Shown here piece by piece: positions 61,631 to 64,000 of a DNA stretch of 64,000 nt. Positions within the stretch are counted from its first letter, which is position 1. Every line of letters begins with the position of its first letter. The position numbers and the translations under genes were made by a program. Under the pieces are notes generated by a model. The model did not search any database, was not told the origin of the DNA, and was given only the letters and a program-made list of their open reading frames with translations. This DNA is from Oscillospiraceae bacterium (GTDB lineage: Bacteria; Bacillota; Clostridia; Oscillospirales; Ruminococcaceae), in assembly GCA_015067185.1 (NCBI GenBank), contig SVMZ01000004.1, positions 1 through 64,000 of the forward strand, written 5' to 3'.

Positions 61631-63337
61631 TTACATTACTTCAGGGGCTTCAACCTTTATCAGTTTGAGTGCATTGGCTATAACCTGACGTGTAGCCATA
61701 CAAAGTGCAATTCTTGCCTGCATAACAGCTTCTTCTTCGCCTTTTACGCGGCAGGTGTTGTAAAATTTATGGAACAACGTTGCTATATCGGTGAGGTAAT
61801 GAGTAATCTTAGCAGGATCGTATGCTTTAGCTGCTTCGATGATCTCCTGCGGGAACTGCGCAAGACCAAAGATCAGCTCACGCTCTGCAGGATTGCTGAG
61901 AGCAAGCAGTTCTTCCTTTGTGCAGCTGCGCGGCTCAACACCGGTTGCGGCCAGATTCTTGAGAATAGAGCAGATGCGGGCATGCGCATACTGAACATAG
62001 TAAACCGGATTCTGGGAAGACTCTTCTGCTGCCAATTCAAGATCAAAATCCAGACTGCTTCCCGGCTCACGCATATCAAAGAAGAAACGAGCGGCATCCA
62101 CCGGAACCTCTTCAATGAGGTTAGTGAGGGTGATGGCCTTACCGGTACGTTTACTCATACGCACCACTTCACCATTGCTAAGGGTACGAACCAACTGAAC
62201 CAGAACGATATCCAGCTTGTTTCCGTCCAGACCAGCTGCATCCATGGCCCCCTTCAGGCGGGCAACATGACCGTGGTGATCGGCACCCCAAATATTGATA
62301 ACACGGTTAAACTCGCGGGTCTTGAACTTATTGATATGATAAGCAATATCTACAGCAAAATAGGTAGGATATCCATTCTGACGAACAAGAACTTCATCCT
62401 TTTCCCCGCCGAATTCAGTGGCTTTATACCAGATAGCACCGTCCTTCTCATAGGTGAGGCCCCTTGCTTTGAACATATCCAATGTCTCAGCAACGGCACC
62501 GGACTTATGAAGTGTGCTCTCGGGGAACCAAACATCATAGGTAATACGGTATTTTTCCAGATCTTTGCGCATTTTATCGATGTTCAGCGGCAGTGCATAC
62601 TCTACCAGAGCTTTGCGGCGAGTCTCGCTGTCTGCCTCGACATACTCATTACCGTATTTTTCTGCAAAATTCTTTGCATGGTCGATAATATCTGCGCCAT
62701 GATAACCATCTTCAGGGAATTCAACCGCATCTTCTCCCAGATAAATCTGGAGATAACGTGCTTCCAGCGAGATGGAGAAACGCTCAATCTGATTTCCTGC
62801 ATCGTTGATATAAAACTCACGGGTCACATCGTGTCCGCTGGCATCCAGGCAGGCTGCCAGACAGTCGCCAAGTGTACCGCCTCTTGCGTTGCCCAAATGC
62901 ATAGGACCGGTGGGATTAGCAGAAACGAACTCTACCATCACTTTCTCGTTCTGACCAAAATCGGTGCGGCCGTAATTTTCTCCACCCTCTGCCACAGCAG
63001 CTACGGTATCGGCAAACCACTCATCGGTCAGGAAAAAGTTAAGAAAACCGGGACCGGCTACTTCACATTTGCAGAAAGGAGTTCCTTCAAAATTCAGGTT
63101 ATCTTTAATAGCTGCCGCAATTTTAACGGGAGCATTTCGGAAAGTTCTCGCAGAAGCCATGGCCGCATTGGAAGAGAAATCTCCGTGAGCCTTATCTGCC
63201 GGTACTTCAATGTTAAAAGCGGGAATCTCCGCTTTTGTCAATATTCCCGCCTCCATAGCAGACAAAAAGGCGTTTTCTATTATTTTTCTAAGTGATTCGG
63301 ACGCATATGCCGAAGGATTTGCAGTTAAATTAAGCAT
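61631..63337 (-). CDS. argS: Arginyl-tRNA synthetase
   Basis: A 568-residue class I synthetase. HIGH-type motif in 'NPTGPMHLGNARGGTLGDCL', KMSKS-type 'VVRMSKRTGKAITL', N-terminal Add-1 domain from 'SLRKIIENAFLSAMEAG', and a C-terminal anticodon-binding helical domain. ATG at 63337 overlaps the DUF1934 gene by 8 bases; AGAGAGGCAGGA lies upstream, so a longer frame start at 63382 is not used. Order ywiB-argS is normal in Firmicutes. Confidence 0.96.
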   Translation of the reverse strand: MLNLTANPSAYASESLRKIIENAFLSAMEAGILTKAEIPAFNIEVPADKAHGDFSSNAAMASARTFRNAPVKIAAAIKDNLNFEGTPFCKCEVAGPGFLNFFLTDEWFADTVAAVAEGGENYGRTDFGQNEKVMVEFVSANPTGPMHLGNARGGTLGDCLAACLDASGHDVTREFYINDAGNQIERFSISLEARYLQIYLGEDAVEFPEDGYHGADIIDHAKNFAEKYGNEYVEADSETRRKALVEYALPLNIDKMRKDLEKYRITYDVWFPESTLHKSGAVAETLDMFKARGLTYEKDGAIWYKATEFGGEKDEVLVRQNGYPTYFAVDIAYHINKFKTREFNRVINIWGADHHGHVARLKGAMDAAGLDGNKLDIVLVQLVRTLSNGEVVRMSKRTGKAITLTNLIEEVPVDAARFFFDMREPGSSLDFDLELAAEESSQNPVYYVQYAHARICSILKNLAATGVEPRSCTKEELLALSNPAERELIFGLAQFPQEIIEAAKAYDPAKITHYLTDIATLFHKFYNTCRVKGEEEAVMQARIALCMATRQVIANALKLIKVEAPEVM

Positions 63338-63767
63338 TTGGTATTCCTGCCTCTCTGATATTGATACGAACTTCGTTTTCACTTGTTACCATGGTGTTAA
63401 TATCCAGCGTATATTTAAATGTGAGCTTTCCGCCGTCGTCATTGAGTTCCGGCTCAATGCTGGCGCCAAGAACTCCCAATACCCAGGAGTCATAACCAAC
63501 ATCATAAAGACACTGATGTCTTGTCCCCTTCTCCACAATGATCTGCGAACGCAAATTTCCGCTTCGTGTCATGGTAACACGTTTATTACCCTCCACTTTG
63601 AGTACCGTTGTGACATTTTCCATTCCTGTCAACTCCGATTCCTCATAGCGGATATAATAGTTTCCGTGGGTTTTCGAGAAAATTCCTTTTGTTGTGAGTT
63701 CCACACAATCGCTCTCACCATCAATTTTCTGTATCCCCGTTATTTCTATCATTACGTCTTTCTTCAT
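63330..63767 (-). CDS. ywiB: DUF1934 (YwiB-like) beta-barrel protein
   Basis: A 145-residue small beta-barrel protein of the DUF1934/YwiB family: 'KKDVMIEITGIQKIDGES', 'VELTTKGIFSKTHGNYYIRY', 'VTMTRSGNLRSQIIVEKGTR' and 'KLTFKYTLDINTMVTSENEV'. It is conserved upstream of argS; function unknown. ATG at 63767 follows GGGAG by 5 bases; the TTG 12 bases earlier lies inside the binding site. Confidence 0.85.
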   Translation of the reverse strand: MKKDVMIEITGIQKIDGESDCVELTTKGIFSKTHGNYYIRYEESELTGMENVTTVLKVEGNKRVTMTRSGNLRSQIIVEKGTRHQCLYDVGYDSWVLGVLGASIEPELNDDGGKLTFKYTLDINTMVTSENEVRINIREAGIPNA

Positions 63768-63791
63768 GTTTTCTCCCAATATTGATCCCTA

Positions 63792-64000
63792 TCAGTTATC
63801 TGCCACATTGACAACCGAACAGTCTTCCATTTTCTCTCCCAGCAACTTGGCAGCAATCTCTTTAAAGCTGTCAATATTATCGCTTGCGTAATATGTTCTC
63901 GTTCCTTTTTTTGTGTTTGAGTTCAACATATTGTTAGCCGTCATATAAGAACGAAGGCTTTTGATCGTTTCTTCTCCCGGATCTATCAAATTGACATTTT
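63792..64000 (-). CDS. murI: Glutamate racemase, C-terminal end (partial)
   Basis: The frame runs off the right edge and gives the last 69 residues. 'VNLIDPGEETIKSLRSYMTA', then 'RTYYASDNIDSFKEIAAKLL' match the end of MurI-type racemases, which make D-glutamate for peptidoglycan. The catalytic cysteines lie outside the window. The order murI-ywiB-argS supports the call. Confidence 0.72.
   Translation of the reverse strand, partial: NVNLIDPGEETIKSLRSYMTANNMLNSNTKKGTRTYYASDNIDSFKEIAAKLLGEKMEDCSVVNVADN

Noticed and set aside
61769-63295. A 508-residue plus-strand frame opposite argS
   Set aside because: Antisense of a clear arginyl-tRNA synthetase.

Overview
The window reads as chromosome of a Gram-positive, low- to mid-GC bacterium of the class Clostridia, probably an uncultured gut-associated lineage. 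The evidence is the Firmicutes-type housekeeping set (Obg, Mini-ribonuclease III, LexA with its Ala-Gly cleavage site, YwiB/DUF1934 next to ArgS, a PII-DUF1538 pair, a FeoB-associated Cys-rich peptide), strong AGGAGG-type ribosome binding sites, TTGACA-17-TATAAT promoters and U-rich hairpin terminators. Placement below class is inference. No CRISPR array, rRNA, transposase or intact prophage was seen.

Layout. 1-11.5 kb (+): end of obgE, Mini-III, a YitT membrane protein, two secreted SGNH-type esterases, lexA, a PHP phosphoesterase (-), an NhaC antiporter, PadR-DUF2812, an ECF sigma factor with a putative anti-sigma factor, and an acidic lipoprotein. 11.5-14 kb: an MBOAT/DHHW pair that probably O-acetylates a surface polymer, then tRNA-Ala. 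14.4-32.5 kb is an accessory carbohydrate region on both strands: a calcineurin-like phosphoesterase, a GH2-like protein without a catalytic barrel, a putative (alpha/alpha)6 glycosidase, a hexosaminidase-like protein, a creatininase-family amidohydrolase, a hexapeptide acetyltransferase, a jelly-roll protein, an aminotransferase, an exported trigger-factor-like lipoprotein, tRNA-Ser with a probable integration scar and a lone SF0329-family gene, then an AraC regulator divergent from capA, a second hexosaminidase-like protein and an unrecognised beta-rich protein.

32.6-47 kb: a tandem PII-like protein with a DUF1538 membrane protein (-), an Eis-like acetyltransferase (-), a 49-residue Cys/Gly/Asn-rich peptide, YfhO plus a polyprenyl-phosphate glycosyltransferase (+), a GH127 arabinofuranosidase (-), and a MarR-controlled heterodimeric ABC exporter (-). 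47.5-64 kb is mostly minus-strand housekeeping: HtpG, IscU-IscS, RNase HI, FeoB with its Cys-rich partner, DUF1015, GAPDH, LepA, an Fe-S aldo/keto reductase, ArgS, YwiB and the end of a probable glutamate racemase.

The genes suggest a fermentative anaerobe that scavenges host or plant glycans (sialate-type esterase, GH127, GH20-like proteins), decorates its envelope (MBOAT/DHHW, YfhO/GT2) and uses many small one-operator regulators (LexA, PadR, MarR, ECF). Several operators can be read directly next to consensus promoters. No single locus can be proved to be a new system from sequence alone. The best candidates are the PII-DUF1538 module, the AraC/CapA/glycosidase/beta-protein cluster, and the tRNA-Ser scar with its cargo gene.
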